Positions 39,474 to 48,267 of a stretch of 64,000 nucleotides of DNA are shown here, one piece after another; the stretch's first letter is position 1, and each line of letters starts with the position of its first letter. The stretch is from the NCBI RefSeq assembly GCF_003217235.1, contig NZ_QJTF01000004.1, positions 124,001 to 188,000 on the forward strand. Reading direction: 5' to 3'. Origin of the DNA: Paramesorhizobium leguminum (lineage in GTDB: Bacteria; Pseudomonadota; Alphaproteobacteria; Rhizobiales; Rhizobiaceae). Below the pieces are notes generated by a model. The model was not told the DNA's origin, searched no databases, and saw only the letters and a list, made by a program, of their open reading frames with translations. Both the position numbers and the translations under genes were made by a program.

Positions 39474-42400
39474 ATGCAGGATTATTGCGAACTCGCAGTC
39501 AGCAGCAACTTCTCCTTTCTGCGCGGCGCCTCCCACCCCAGTGAACTGGTGAAGGCGGCGGTGGAGTTGGGCCTATCCGGCATCGGTATTGCGGATCGCA
39601 ACACGCTCGCCGGCGTGGTCCGCGCGCATATTGCGCAGCGCGACCTGCAGGAGAAGGGCTTCCCGGTCAGGCTTTTCATCGGTTGCCGCCTGGCTTTCGT
39701 CGACGGCACGCCGGATCTGCTCGTTTATCCGCGTGACAGGGCGGCTTACGGCCAGCTCTGCCGCTGTCTGAGCGAAGGCAAGGCGCGGGCGGGGATAAAG
39801 GGCGAGTGCCATCTCTATTGGAAGGATTTCCTGTTTAGGGCAAAGGCTTTTCAGATCGCCGTTTTCCCCCCGGATGAGCCGGATGCGGCATTCCCTGCTT
39901 TCCTGCATGGAATAAGCCTCGTCGCGCCGGATTCAGTCTGGCTTGCGCTATCCATGCCGCATCGAGGCGCCGATGCGCGGCGGGCGGAAGCGCTGGCTCG
40001 GCTGGCACGCGATGCTGGGCTGCCGCTTCTGGCGGTCAATGATGTACTTTACCATGCCCCGGAGCGTCGCCCCCTGCAGGATGTTCTGACCTGCATTCGC
40101 GAGCATGTGACGATCGATGCGGCCGGGCGAAAGCTGGAGAAGAATGCCGAACGACATTTGAAACCGCCAGCCGAGATGGCGCGCCTGTTCCGCGCTTTTC
40201 CGGACGCGATCGCCGCCACGCAAGCCTTCACCGCGCCCATCGCTTTTTCACTGGATTTATTGAGCGAAGCCTATCCCGACGAGCCGGTGCCACCAGGCAA
40301 GACCCCGCAGCAGCATCTGGAGGATATCGCTTGGGAGGGCGCTGAGGAGCGCTATGGCGCGGAAAAAATCCCGCAAAAGGTCCGCGATCTCCTGGAAAAA
40401 GAGCTGAAACTGATCGGGAAATTGAAGTATGCGCCCTATTTCCTGACCGTTCATGACATCGTCCAATATGCCCGCTCGCAGAATATCCTGTGCCAGGGGC
40501 GCGGCTCGGCGGCCAATTCCGCCGTCTGCTATTGTCTTGGCATCACGGCGGTCGATCCGGCGCAGAGCGACCTTCTTTTCGAGCGGTTCATTTCCGCGGA
40601 GCGGCGGGAACCGCCAGATATCGATGTTGATTTCGAGCATGAGCGGCGCGAGGAGGTGATGCAGTATGTCTACAAGCGTTACGGCAGAACGCGCGCGGCC
40701 ATCGTCGCGACGGTCATCAGCTACCGTTCGCGCAGCGCCATTCGCGATGTCGGCAAGGCGCTGGGCTTGACCGAGGACGTGACGGCGGCGCTCGCCGGCA
40801 CGGTCTGGGGCATTTCCGGCGGAGGGCTGGAGACGCGCGAGGTGCGGCAGGCGGGCCTCGATCCGCAAAACCCGATGATACGTCGCGCCGTCGCGCTTGC
40901 CTCCGAGCTGATCGGTTTCCCGCGCCATCTGTCGCAGCATGTCGGCGGCTTCGTGCTGACGCAGGAGCGGCTGGACGAGACCGTGCCGATCGGGCCGGCG
41001 GCGATGAAGGACCGAAGCTTCATCGAGTGGGACAAGGACGATATCGATGCCGTCAAGCTCATGAAGGTCGACGTGCTGTCGCTCGGCATGCTTACCTGCA
41101 TTCGCAAGGCCTTCGACCTCATTCATCTTCATGGCGGCCGGCGGCTGGAGCTGGCGACTGTGCCGCAGGCGGACCCGGCGGTCTATGACATGCTGTGCCG
41201 CGCCGATTCGATCGGCGTCTTCCAGGTGGAAAGCCGGGCGCAGATGAGCATGCTGCCAAGGCTCAAACCCCGGAAATTCTACGATCTGGTGATCGAGGTG
41301 GCGATCGTGCGGCCCGGACCCATTCAAGGCGATATGGTGCATCCTTATCTGCGCCGCCGCAATGGGGAAGAGAAGGTGCATTATCCGGCCCCTTCGCCCA
41401 AACATGGCGACAAGAACGAGTTGCGCAACATCCTGGAAAAAACCCTGGGCGTGCCGCTGTTTCAGGAACAGGCGATGCGGATCGCCATCGATGCGGCGCG
41501 GTTCACGCCCGAAGAGGCCAACCAGTTGCGCCGCGCCATGGCGACCTTCCGGCATATGGGCACGATCCATGAGCTGCAGGAAAAGATGGTCGGCAAAATG
41601 ATCGTACGCGGTTACGATCCGGTCTTCGCCGAGAATTGCTTCAACCAGATCAAAGGTTTCGGCGAATATGGCTTTCCCGAAAGCCATGCAGCGAGCTTTG
41701 CCGTGCTCGTTTATGTCTCGGCCTGGATCAAGTGTCATCACCCGGCGGTTTTCGCCGCGGCCCTCCTCAATTCCCAGCCCATGGGTTTCTATGCCCCGGC
41801 CCAGATCGTCCGCGACGCTCGCGATCATGCCGTCGAGGTTCGCCCGGTCGATATCAATTTCAGCTTCTGGGATAGCACGCTTGAACACACCGCGGATGGC
41901 ACACTCGCCCTGCGGCTCGGCTTTCGCCAGATCAGCGGCTTTTCAGAGAACTGGTCGAAGAAATTATGCGAAAGGCGCGGCGCTACCGGCTATCCGAGCA
42001 TCGAGGAGCTGCATCGCCGCACCCATTTGGAAAGGCGTGCCTTCATGGCTCTCGCCGATGCCGATGCGTTCGGCTCGCTCGATATTGATCGCAGACAGGC
42101 CCTCTGGGGCGTACGCCGTCTGCCGAACGACGAGACCATGCCGCTTTTCGAGGCGGCGCAGGCAGCGGAACTGGCGGACGAGGCAGAGGTTCTGCTCCCG
42201 GCAATGGAAATGCCGGAACACGTCATCGTCGATTACGAGACGACGCGCTTGTCGCTCAAGGGACATCCCCTGCAGTTTTTACGCGATGGCCTGGAGAGCG
42301 AGGGAGCGATCAGTTGCCGCGAAGCCGCGACGGCGAGAAACGGCCAAGGGGTCAAGGTCGCCGGCGTCGTCACCATCCGGCAGAGGCCGGGCAGTGCCAG

Positions 42401-42734
42401 GGGCGTCGTCTTTATCACTATCGAGGATGAAACCGGCATCGCCAATATCGTTGTCTGGTCGAAGCTGATGGCGATCCAGCGCAAGGAGGTCATGGGTTCC
42501 CGGCTGCTCATGGTCGAGGGCCATGTGCAACGCAGCAAGGAAGGTGTGGTGCATGTGGTCGCGAAAAGGCTTTTCGACCGGTCCGGCGAACTCATTGGTC
42601 TCGCAGACCGGGGCCTCGCAGACCGGCCGTACCTGGAGCCGCCGCATGCCGGTTCCGCCCAGTCAGCCGGAAAATCGATTGCCCGGCATCCGCGCAATGC
42701 GCGCATCCTGCCGAAATCGCGCGATTTTCATTAA
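39474..42734 (+). CDS. dnaE2: Error-prone DNA polymerase DnaE2 (ImuC)
   Basis: DnaE2 is the C-family polymerase that performs error-prone bypass of DNA damage with ImuA and ImuB. The 1086-aa protein begins MQDYCELAVSSNFSFLRGAS, the usual PHP-domain start. The polymerase active site has PPDIDVDFEHERREEV near residue 380. A helix-hairpin-helix and an OB-fold (about 930-1030) follow, and it lacks the clamp-binding tail of DnaE1. The ATG at 39474 is preferred; a GTG at 39462 would overlap the imuB stop. It is the last gene of the SOS cassette. Confidence 0.93.
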   Translation: MQDYCELAVSSNFSFLRGASHPSELVKAAVELGLSGIGIADRNTLAGVVRAHIAQRDLQEKGFPVRLFIGCRLAFVDGTPDLLVYPRDRAAYGQLCRCLSEGKARAGIKGECHLYWKDFLFRAKAFQIAVFPPDEPDAAFPAFLHGISLVAPDSVWLALSMPHRGADARRAEALARLARDAGLPLLAVNDVLYHAPERRPLQDVLTCIREHVTIDAAGRKLEKNAERHLKPPAEMARLFRAFPDAIAATQAFTAPIAFSLDLLSEAYPDEPVPPGKTPQQHLEDIAWEGAEERYGAEKIPQKVRDLLEKELKLIGKLKYAPYFLTVHDIVQYARSQNILCQGRGSAANSAVCYCLGITAVDPAQSDLLFERFISAERREPPDIDVDFEHERREEVMQYVYKRYGRTRAAIVATVISYRSRSAIRDVGKALGLTEDVTAALAGTVWGISGGGLETREVRQAGLDPQNPMIRRAVALASELIGFPRHLSQHVGGFVLTQERLDETVPIGPAAMKDRSFIEWDKDDIDAVKLMKVDVLSLGMLTCIRKAFDLIHLHGGRRLELATVPQADPAVYDMLCRADSIGVFQVESRAQMSMLPRLKPRKFYDLVIEVAIVRPGPIQGDMVHPYLRRRNGEEKVHYPAPSPKHGDKNELRNILEKTLGVPLFQEQAMRIAIDAARFTPEEANQLRRAMATFRHMGTIHELQEKMVGKMIVRGYDPVFAENCFNQIKGFGEYGFPESHAASFAVLVYVSAWIKCHHPAVFAAALLNSQPMGFYAPAQIVRDARDHAVEVRPVDINFSFWDSTLEHTADGTLALRLGFRQISGFSENWSKKLCERRGATGYPSIEELHRRTHLERRAFMALADADAFGSLDIDRRQALWGVRRLPNDETMPLFEAAQAAELADEAEVLLPAMEMPEHVIVDYETTRLSLKGHPLQFLRDGLESEGAISCREAATARNGQGVKVAGVVTIRQRPGSARGVVFITIEDETGIANIVVWSKLMAIQRKEVMGSRLLMVEGHVQRSKEGVVHVVAKRLFDRSGELIGLADRGLADRPYLEPPHAGSAQSAGKSIARHPRNARILPKSRDFH

Positions 42735-42759
42735 TCTTGAAAGATCAAGGGATCCAGGC

Positions 42760-43422
42760 TCAGGACACCGAGATGGAGTAGAACACCGCGCCATAGTGCA
42801 ATGCCGCGCCGACGGCGACGAAGGCATGCCAGATTGCGTTATGGAAGCGCAAGCGGCGCCAGACATGGAAGATCACGCCTAGCGAATAAACGATACCGCC
42901 GGCGGCGATCAGCCAGATGACGGCGGGAGAGAGCGATGTGACCATTGAATCGTAGATGAGCACGCCGCTCCATCCGAGCGCCAGATAAAGAAGAATGGAA
43001 AGCCGGTCGAAGCGGCCTGGCAGGAAGAGCTTGATCGCAATGCCGATAATGGCGATTGTCCACAGTGCCGCCAGTAGCAGCCATGATTGCCCGCCCATCT
43101 GGATGACGAAGGGCGTATAGGTTCCGGCGATCAGGACATAGATCATCGAATGATCAAAGCGGCGCAGGAACCATTTCGTCGGCGTGACCGGCCAGATATT
43201 ATAGACCGCCGATATGCCGAGCGCCGTGACGAGGCTTGTGGCATAGATAATCGCCGCGATGAAAAGGTGCGGCGGGTCGGCGCGAAGTGAAAAGGCGACC
43301 ATTGCAATCGCCCCTATGACCGCGAAAACCACGCCGACGACATGGACGATTCCATCGGCCCACAATTCGGCGATGTCATAATCCCAGCGAAGTTGCTCCG
43401 GTATTTTTAAACGATCAGCCAT
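42760..43422 (-). CDS. Hemolysin III / TrhA family (PAQR) membrane protein
   Basis: The 220-aa inner membrane protein has seven helices and the PAQR-superfamily metal-site pattern: HVVGVVFAVIGA in helix 1, RRFDHSMIYVLIAGTYTP with Asp-His in helix 3, and WHAFVAVGAALHY with His in helix 7. Bacterial TrhA members tune membrane fluidity; the hemolysin name is historical. It is convergent with dnaE2, with 25 bases between them. Confidence 0.88.
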   Translation of the reverse strand: MADRLKIPEQLRWDYDIAELWADGIVHVVGVVFAVIGAIAMVAFSLRADPPHLFIAAIIYATSLVTALGISAVYNIWPVTPTKWFLRRFDHSMIYVLIAGTYTPFVIQMGGQSWLLLAALWTIAIIGIAIKLFLPGRFDRLSILLYLALGWSGVLIYDSMVTSLSPAVIWLIAAGGIVYSLGVIFHVWRRLRFHNAIWHAFVAVGAALHYGAVFYSISVS

Positions 43423-43450
43423 TGCAACGGGGTGCCTTTCTCAGGGCTGT

Positions 43451-43587
43451 CCAAAGCAAGTCCAGGAAAAATGTGAAGCGGTTTTCCCGGGAAAAACGGG
43501 AACCGTTTTCCCAGCGGACTTGCGTAAAACTCCAAAGCAAGTCCAGGAAAAGTGTGAAGCGGTTTTCCGTCCGGACTTGCGTAAAAC
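43451..43587. repeat. Two tandem copies of palindromic element family B
   Basis: Copies lie at 43451-43530 and 43532-43587. Both begin CCAAAGCAAGTCCAGGAAAA and end GGACTTGCGTAAAAC. The first is longer because it carries an extra self-complementary segment around TTTTCCCGGGAAAAACGGG. They occupy the upstream side of the hemolysin III gene. Confidence 0.9.
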
Positions 43588-43633
43588 AAAGAAGTAACAA
43601 GCCCCTGTTACGAAAGCATGAACCCCCAATTTG

Positions 43634-44266
43634 TCAATCGGATGAGGGGGTAACACCGATACGCACCGGTCGGTCCGGAATGACTGCCGGGGGCGTAAAG
43701 GCCGCGGGAAGCGCCGGTTCGGCACTGAACGCTTGCGGCTTCAATCCGGTTTCCTCGAGCAGTCCCTTGCGCTTGGCATCGTAATAAAACCCGCGCGAAT
43801 AAAAGCGCACGGCTTGCGCCTCGTTGCGGTCTGCCACGAGATAGGCGCCGGCAAGATACTTCACACCATATTTAAGGTTGGTTTCGGCATTGAGCAACCC
43901 ATTCGCCGGACCAGGATAGCCCATGGCCCGCGCCGTGTCGTGCCTGATCTGCATCAACCCCAGATAGGGACCGTTGCGCGCGGCGGGATTGAATTTACTT
44001 TCCCGCTCCACGACACGCCGGACCAAGGGTTCCGGCACCTGATAAGCCGCTGAATATTGAGCGATCAACCCATCGACGCCTTGCTTGGGCGGGGCTGCCA
44101 CCGGCTCGGCAATCTTCTCCGGTACGGGCGCCACCGGCTGCTCGGCAGTTTTCTCAGGCGCGAGCGCCACCGGCGCGGGCTTTTGCACTTCCAGTTCCGC
44201 CGCCGTGCAGGCAGCAAGGACAAGGGAGCAGACGGCCAGTGCGGCAAAATGTGAATTCATGCGCAT
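43634..44266 (-). CDS. Lytic transglycosylase, putative lipoprotein
   Basis: The 210-aa protein cleaves the glycan strands of peptidoglycan. A signal peptide with lipobox LVLAAC ends near residue 20. A Pro/Ala/Glu linker repeating PVAPVPEKIAEPVA covers about 25-65. The SLT domain follows, with the catalytic Glu in VVERESKFNP and the substrate motifs GPYLGLMQI and NLKYGVKYLAG. Its start overlaps the stop of a 62-aa gene by one base (TGATG), so translation is probably coupled. Confidence 0.87.
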   Translation of the reverse strand: MRMNSHFAALAVCSLVLAACTAAELEVQKPAPVALAPEKTAEQPVAPVPEKIAEPVAAPPKQGVDGLIAQYSAAYQVPEPLVRRVVERESKFNPAARNGPYLGLMQIRHDTARAMGYPGPANGLLNAETNLKYGVKYLAGAYLVADRNEAQAVRFYSRGFYYDAKRKGLLEETGLKPQAFSAEPALPAAFTPPAVIPDRPVRIGVTPSSD

Positions 44267-44454
44267 CAAACGTCGAAATCGGTCCCGAGCCGCTTTTCGA
44301 GTTCCACGAGATCCTTCGGCAGGGGCATTCCGTTGGCCTTGAGTTCGTTCAACTTCTCGCGGATGGCCTCGCGGATTTCCGCCGCGCCTTCGGGTTGATT
44401 GATCATTTCCTGAAAAAGAAGCGCGATCTCCGCCTTGATGTCTTCGAATGCCAT
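44266..44454 (-). CDS. Small acidic helical protein, unknown function
   Basis: This 62-aa frame (MAFEDIKAEIALLF to GTDFDV) has AGGAAGG upstream of the ATG and is coupled to the lytic transglycosylase. It is charged and mostly helical, with no cysteine, signal or membrane segment. I do not recognise the family. Good ribosome binding site, codon use like its neighbours and the TGATG coupling make it a real gene. Confidence 0.65.
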   Translation of the reverse strand: MAFEDIKAEIALLFQEMINQPEGAAEIREAIREKLNELKANGMPLPKDLVELEKRLGTDFDV

Positions 44455-44528
44455 GAGCCTTCCTCTTGTTCCCCACCATTTTAGCACGTTTGCTTGGCGT
44501 GGCGAAAGGCCCTCTATCTTCTGGAGCT

Positions 44529-44735
44529 CTACAGCAGCGGCAGGAGTTCCCTGATCTGCTCCAGATCGCCGGCGGTGAATGTGAGCGGATCGATGTCGAT
44601 GCGTCCCGTGGCATCGAGGAGGGCGACGGTCATCCATGCAAGCGCGGCAAGCAGGATGAACGCTAGCGCCAGGAGGATGATGAGACGCTTGCCCAGCGTC
44701 GAGGGAGGCGCAAGCTCCGGTGGCGAATTGTCCAT
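44529..44735 (-). CDS. Small single-pass membrane protein, unknown function
   Basis: The 68-aa product has a Pro-rich cytosolic N-terminus, one hydrophobic helix at about 18-42 (IILLALAFILLAALAW) and a polar C-terminal tail with FTAGDLEQIRELLPLL. No family is recognised. The next gene upstream on the minus strand ends 11 bases before its start, so the two are probably one transcript. Confidence 0.6.
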   Translation of the reverse strand: MDNSPPELAPPSTLGKRLIILLALAFILLAALAWMTVALLDATGRIDIDPLTFTAGDLEQIRELLPLL

Positions 44736-44746
44736 ATCGCTTGGCT

Positions 44747-44938
44747 CTAATCGTCGTTGCTGGAATTCAGGTCTTCCGGCGGCGTACCTTCTTGCGGAGC
44801 GGCGGGGAGATAGCCTTCCTTTACCATCCAGTCGCGCAGGATCAGCGCAATCGCCTCCGTCTTGTTGATGCCGCGATGCTTGGCCGCGATGAAGCGGTCG
44901 AGCGCGTCCTGCAGGTCTTGGGGGAGATGGGTGCTCAT
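44747..44938 (-). CDS. Small ribbon-helix-helix-like protein
   Basis: The 63-aa product begins MSTHLPQDLQDALDRFIAA and continues with INKTEAIALILRDWMVKEGY. That pattern of strand, helix, turn, helix is typical of ribbon-helix-helix DNA-binding proteins. The acidic tail (PPEDLNSSNDD) is unusual. No toxin partner is visible; the next gene is a small membrane protein. It could be an orphan regulator. The fold is inferred from pattern only. Confidence 0.6.
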   Translation of the reverse strand: MSTHLPQDLQDALDRFIAAKHRGINKTEAIALILRDWMVKEGYLPAAPQEGTPPEDLNSSNDD

Positions 44939-44993
44939 GCAGTCTTTCCTTCAGAAACACTTCCTCATTGCAACCAAATCGTGGCAATAATTG

Positions 44994-45019
44994 TCCCGGC
45001 CGCGCTGGCACGGCCGGGA
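44994..45019 (-). terminator. Probable terminator after the peroxiredoxin gene
   Basis: TCCCGGCCG and CGGCCGGGA are perfect 9-base arms with an 8-base loop, 24 bases past the minus-strand stop. The following ACAATTATT gives only a weak U tract. Confidence 0.55.
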
Positions 45020-45042
45020 TTTCATCAGGATTTCGGACAGAA

Positions 45043-45579
45043 TTAGGCGGCTTTGGCCATCTTGAGGCTGGCGAGAATATTTTGCGGCGCGGAAACGCCG
45101 TAGGGGTCGGTGTCGCAATTGTCGGAGAAGCCTTCCTCCTCGAACCACTGTTCCACCACGCCATTGTTGATGACCGCCGCATAGCGCCAGGAGCGCATGC
45201 CGAAGCCGAGATTGTCCTTGGCGACAAGCATGCCCATCTTGCGGGTGAACTCGCCCGAACCATCCGGAATCAGCTTGATATTTTTCAGGCCCTGGGCCTT
45301 GCCCCAGGCATTCATGACGAAGGCGTCGTTGACGGAGACGCAGTAGATTTCATCGATGCCTTCCGCCTGAAATTCCGCGTAGAGCTTCTCGAAATCGGGA
45401 AGCTGATAGGTCGAGCAGGTGGGCGTGAACGCGCCGGGCAGGGAGAACAGGATGACTCGCTTGTTGCCAAAATAGTCGGCGGTCGTCTTGTCTTCCCAGC
45501 GATAGGGGTTCGGGCCTTCGATGTTCTCGTCGCGCACGCGCGTGCGGAAGGTGACATCAGGTACTTTTTTCACGATCAT
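45043..45579 (-). CDS. Peroxiredoxin (Prx5-like, glutaredoxin-type)
   Basis: The 178-aa enzyme reduces peroxides using thiols. The peroxidatic cysteine is C55 in PGAFTPTCST. C80 and C155 (SDNCDTD) are further cysteines, C155 being a candidate resolving residue. The ATG at 45579 has AGGAACT upstream; five codons earlier is an alternative. It has no signal peptide and so is cytosolic. It is separated by about 150 bases from frcK and points the same way, but looks independently transcribed. Confidence 0.88.
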   Translation of the reverse strand: MIVKKVPDVTFRTRVRDENIEGPNPYRWEDKTTADYFGNKRVILFSLPGAFTPTCSTYQLPDFEKLYAEFQAEGIDEIYCVSVNDAFVMNAWGKAQGLKNIKLIPDGSGEFTRKMGMLVAKDNLGFGMRSWRYAAVINNGVVEQWFEEEGFSDNCDTDPYGVSAPQNILASLKMAKAA

Positions 45580-45733
45580 GGCAGTTCCTAGCATAACAAC
45601 GATAGGCCGGCTCCGCGGAGGGCAAGAGGGCCTTGGACTTGTGTCTTTAATTGCACGTCGGGAGAAACGCGCCGGCGCGTTTAAACCATGCTGCAATTGC
45701 GAAGGAAAGGTTCGAAACGCCGCAGTCGTTCCA

Positions 45734-46369
45734 TCAACTATATGTTTGCACGATATAATCCGCCGGTCGCGATGATGTGACCACCAGTTGCGCATTGGGG
45801 ATATCGTTGGAAAGCGCACGGGTCCGCGCTTCATCCAAGGTATGGCCATGGTCGAGCCAGCGCTGGATCAGCCGTCGCTCCAGTTCGGCAAACGGCACGT
45901 CGAGGGAGATGGTAAGATCGAACAGCGGATGGAGACGGTTCCACGGCGCCTCATCGAGCAGAAGGTAATTGCCCTCGATGATGAGGATGCGATGATTCGC
46001 CTGGATGACGGAGGCCCCGGCACGGGCAAGATCGAGCATCCGGTCGAAGACCGGAATGACGATCTCGTCATCCGACATTTTGAGCCGCCCCAACAGCATC
46101 TCAAAACCGGCGCAGTCGAAGGTCGGCGGCGAGCCCTTGCGGCTTCTCAAGTTCCGCTGGTCGAGGATGGTGTTGTCGAGGTGAAAGCCGTCCATCGGCA
46201 CGATGGTCGATGGCCCATCGCCACCCTTGTTCAGCGCATCACGCAGGCCTTCCGCCAGCGTCGATTTGCCCGCTCCGGGCGGCCCCGCGATAGCGACGAG
46301 CAGGCGCTCGCCGTCTTCAAGCCGGGACAGGATGGCGGAGGCCAGTTGGTCGCGGTCGATTTGCGTCAT
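45734..46369 (-). CDS. frcK: P-loop kinase of the fructose transport locus (FrcK-like)
   Basis: The 211-aa protein resembles uridine kinase/pantothenate kinase-type P-loop kinases. Walker A is AGPPGAGKSTLAEGL at about 28-42, MDGFHLDN is the substrate block, and IIEGNYLLLDE is the Walker B region. In Sinorhizobium meliloti a gene of this type (frcK) follows the fructose ABC genes. Its start lies 2 bases after the frcA stop, so it is the last gene of frcBCAK. Whether it phosphorylates fructose or another small molecule is unsettled. Confidence 0.78.
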   Translation of the reverse strand: MTQIDRDQLASAILSRLEDGERLLVAIAGPPGAGKSTLAEGLRDALNKGGDGPSTIVPMDGFHLDNTILDQRNLRSRKGSPPTFDCAGFEMLLGRLKMSDDEIVIPVFDRMLDLARAGASVIQANHRILIIEGNYLLLDEAPWNRLHPLFDLTISLDVPFAELERRLIQRWLDHGHTLDEARTRALSNDIPNAQLVVTSSRPADYIVQTYS

Positions 46370-46370
46370 G

Positions 46371-47156
46371 TCAGGCTGCAAGCACATCCGCCGGTGGTTT
46401 CATCGCGCCGGTCATCAGGGCCACCGCATCCGACATCGAATAGTCGGAAGGCTTGATGACGGCAAGCCTGCGCCCGAGGCGGTGAATATGAATGCGGTCC
46501 GCCACCTCGAACACATGCGGCATGTTGTGCGAGATCAGCACGATCGGCATTCCCCGCGCCTTCACATCCTGGATGAGATCGAGGACGCGGCGCGATTCCT
46601 TGACGCCGAGCGCCGCCGTCGGCTCGTCCATGATGATCACCTTGGAGCCGAAGGCCGCGGCCCGCGCCACCGCCACGCCCTGCCTTTGGCCGCCTGAAAG
46701 AGTCTCCACTGCCTGGCTGATATTCTGGATGGTCATCAGCCCCAGTTCGGAAAGCTTTTCGCGCGCCGTCCGCTCCATGGCCGGGCGGTCGAGCATCCGG
46801 AAGACACTTCCGAGCACACCGGGCTTGCGGATCTCGCGCCCCAGAAACATGTTGTCGGCGATGGAGAGCGCCGGCGAAAGCGCCAGATTCTGGTAGACGG
46901 TTTCAATGCCCGCCGCCCGCGCATCCATCGGCGAGCGAAAATGGATCGGCTTGCCGTCGAGCCGGATTTCGCCTTCGTCGGGCGAGACGGCGCCGGACAG
47001 CGCCTTGATGAGGCTCGATTTGCCCGCGCCATTGTCGCCGATCACGGCAAGGATTTCGCCGGGATAGAGATCGAAATCCGCCTGGTCCAGCGCCGTGACC
47101 CGGCCATAGCGCTTGACGAGGCCGCGAGCGGAAAGAATGGGTTGGGTCGCGTTCAT
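46371..47156 (-). CDS. frcA: Fructose ABC transporter, ATP-binding protein
   Basis: The 261-aa ATPase drives sugar import. It has Walker A GDNGAGKSSLIKAL near 39-52, signature LSGGQRQGVAVARA and Walker B VIIMDEPTAALG. It is a single-domain member of the CUT2 sugar class, which matches FrcA rather than the usual double-domain ATPases. Its start overlaps the frcC stop by 4 bases. Confidence 0.87.
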   Translation of the reverse strand: MNATQPILSARGLVKRYGRVTALDQADFDLYPGEILAVIGDNGAGKSSLIKALSGAVSPDEGEIRLDGKPIHFRSPMDARAAGIETVYQNLALSPALSIADNMFLGREIRKPGVLGSVFRMLDRPAMERTAREKLSELGLMTIQNISQAVETLSGGQRQGVAVARAAAFGSKVIIMDEPTAALGVKESRRVLDLIQDVKARGMPIVLISHNMPHVFEVADRIHIHRLGRRLAVIKPSDYSMSDAVALMTGAMKPPADVLAA

Positions 47157-48235
47157 GCCGCAGCCTTTCTGATCCATTGGTCGATAGCGACGGCGGCGAT
47201 GATGAGCAGGCCGATCATCAGATAGGTCCATTGCGGATCGGTGCCCCAGAGTCTCAAGCCCAGCGCGAAGACGCCGACGATGAGCGCGCCGAACATGGTG
47301 CCGAGGATCGAGCCGCGCCCGCCGAAGAGCGAGATGCCGCCGATCACCACCGCCGTGATCGATTCGATATTGGCGAACTGCCCGGCTGTCGGCGAAACGG
47401 AACCGAGCCGCCCGATCATCGCCCAGCCAGCCAGCGCGCAGATGAGGCCGGAGAGCACATAGACCGAGACGAGGATGGGCTTGACCCGAACGCCTGAAAG
47501 TTCCGCCGCTTGTTCATCGTCGCCGATGGCATAGACATGGCGTCCCCAGGCGGTGTGGTTGAGGACATACCAGAGGGCGAGCACGAGCGCGACGAAGACG
47601 ATCACGCCGTAGGTGAACACCGCGCCGCCGAGCCGGAAATTTTCCCCGAAGAATTGCAGGATCGGCGCGTTGGCGCTGATTTCCTGCGCGCGTATGGTTT
47701 CATTGGCGGAATAGAGGAAGTTCGTCGCCAGGATCACCTGCCACATGCCGAGCGTGACGATGAATGCCGGCAGCCGCACATAGGCGACGAGGAAGCCGTT
47801 GATGAAGCCGCACAGCGCGCCGACGGCGAAGCCGCACAGGATGGAGAGTTCCGGCGGCAGGCCGTAGCGGAAGGTGAACTGCCCCATCACCACCGAGGAC
47901 AGCACCATGATGGCGCCGACCGAGAGATCGATGCCCGCCGTCAGGATCACCAGCGTCTGCGCCGCCGCCACGATGCCGGTGATCGCCACCTGTTGCAGGA
48001 TCAGCGTCAGGGCGAAGGCGGAAAAGAATTTCGATCCCACCAGCAGCCCGAAGATGACGAGCGACGCCAGCAGCACGATCAGCGGCACGGCAGCCGGGTT
48101 CCCATGCAGGAACTCCCGCGCCCGCTGCAGGAACGTCTTGCCGTGTCCTTCGAAGGACGCGACCTCGGCGGGGCTTGCTGGAAGCACTCGCTCGAAATCT
48201 TGGGATGGAGATGACGCCGGTGTCGGCTGGGTCAT
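47153..48235 (-). CDS. frcC: Fructose ABC transporter, permease protein
   Basis: The 360-aa inner membrane protein has about ten helices of the CUT2 (RbsC-like) type. It shows AAQTLVILTAGIDLSVGA (the conserved pore-forming stretch) and GISLFGGRGSILGTMFGA near the C-terminus. An N-terminal polar region of about 35 residues precedes the first helix. A palindromic element of about 145 bases separates it from frcB. Confidence 0.87.
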   Translation of the reverse strand: MTQPTPASSPSQDFERVLPASPAEVASFEGHGKTFLQRAREFLHGNPAAVPLIVLLASLVIFGLLVGSKFFSAFALTLILQQVAITGIVAAAQTLVILTAGIDLSVGAIMVLSSVVMGQFTFRYGLPPELSILCGFAVGALCGFINGFLVAYVRLPAFIVTLGMWQVILATNFLYSANETIRAQEISANAPILQFFGENFRLGGAVFTYGVIVFVALVLALWYVLNHTAWGRHVYAIGDDEQAAELSGVRVKPILVSVYVLSGLICALAGWAMIGRLGSVSPTAGQFANIESITAVVIGGISLFGGRGSILGTMFGALIVGVFALGLRLWGTDPQWTYLMIGLLIIAAVAIDQWIRKAAA

Positions 48236-48267
48236 GGGTAGTTTACCTCATCCTCATATGCAGGTGC

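Noticed and set aside
40257-41888. A 543-aa open frame on the minus strand opposite dnaE2
   Set aside because: It is an antisense shadow; dnaE2 has all polymerase motifs in the other strand.
42760-43422. Hemolysin III as a genuine cytolysin
   Set aside because: The sequence is a seven-helix PAQR/TrhA protein; the hemolysin label is historical and no toxin role can be supported.
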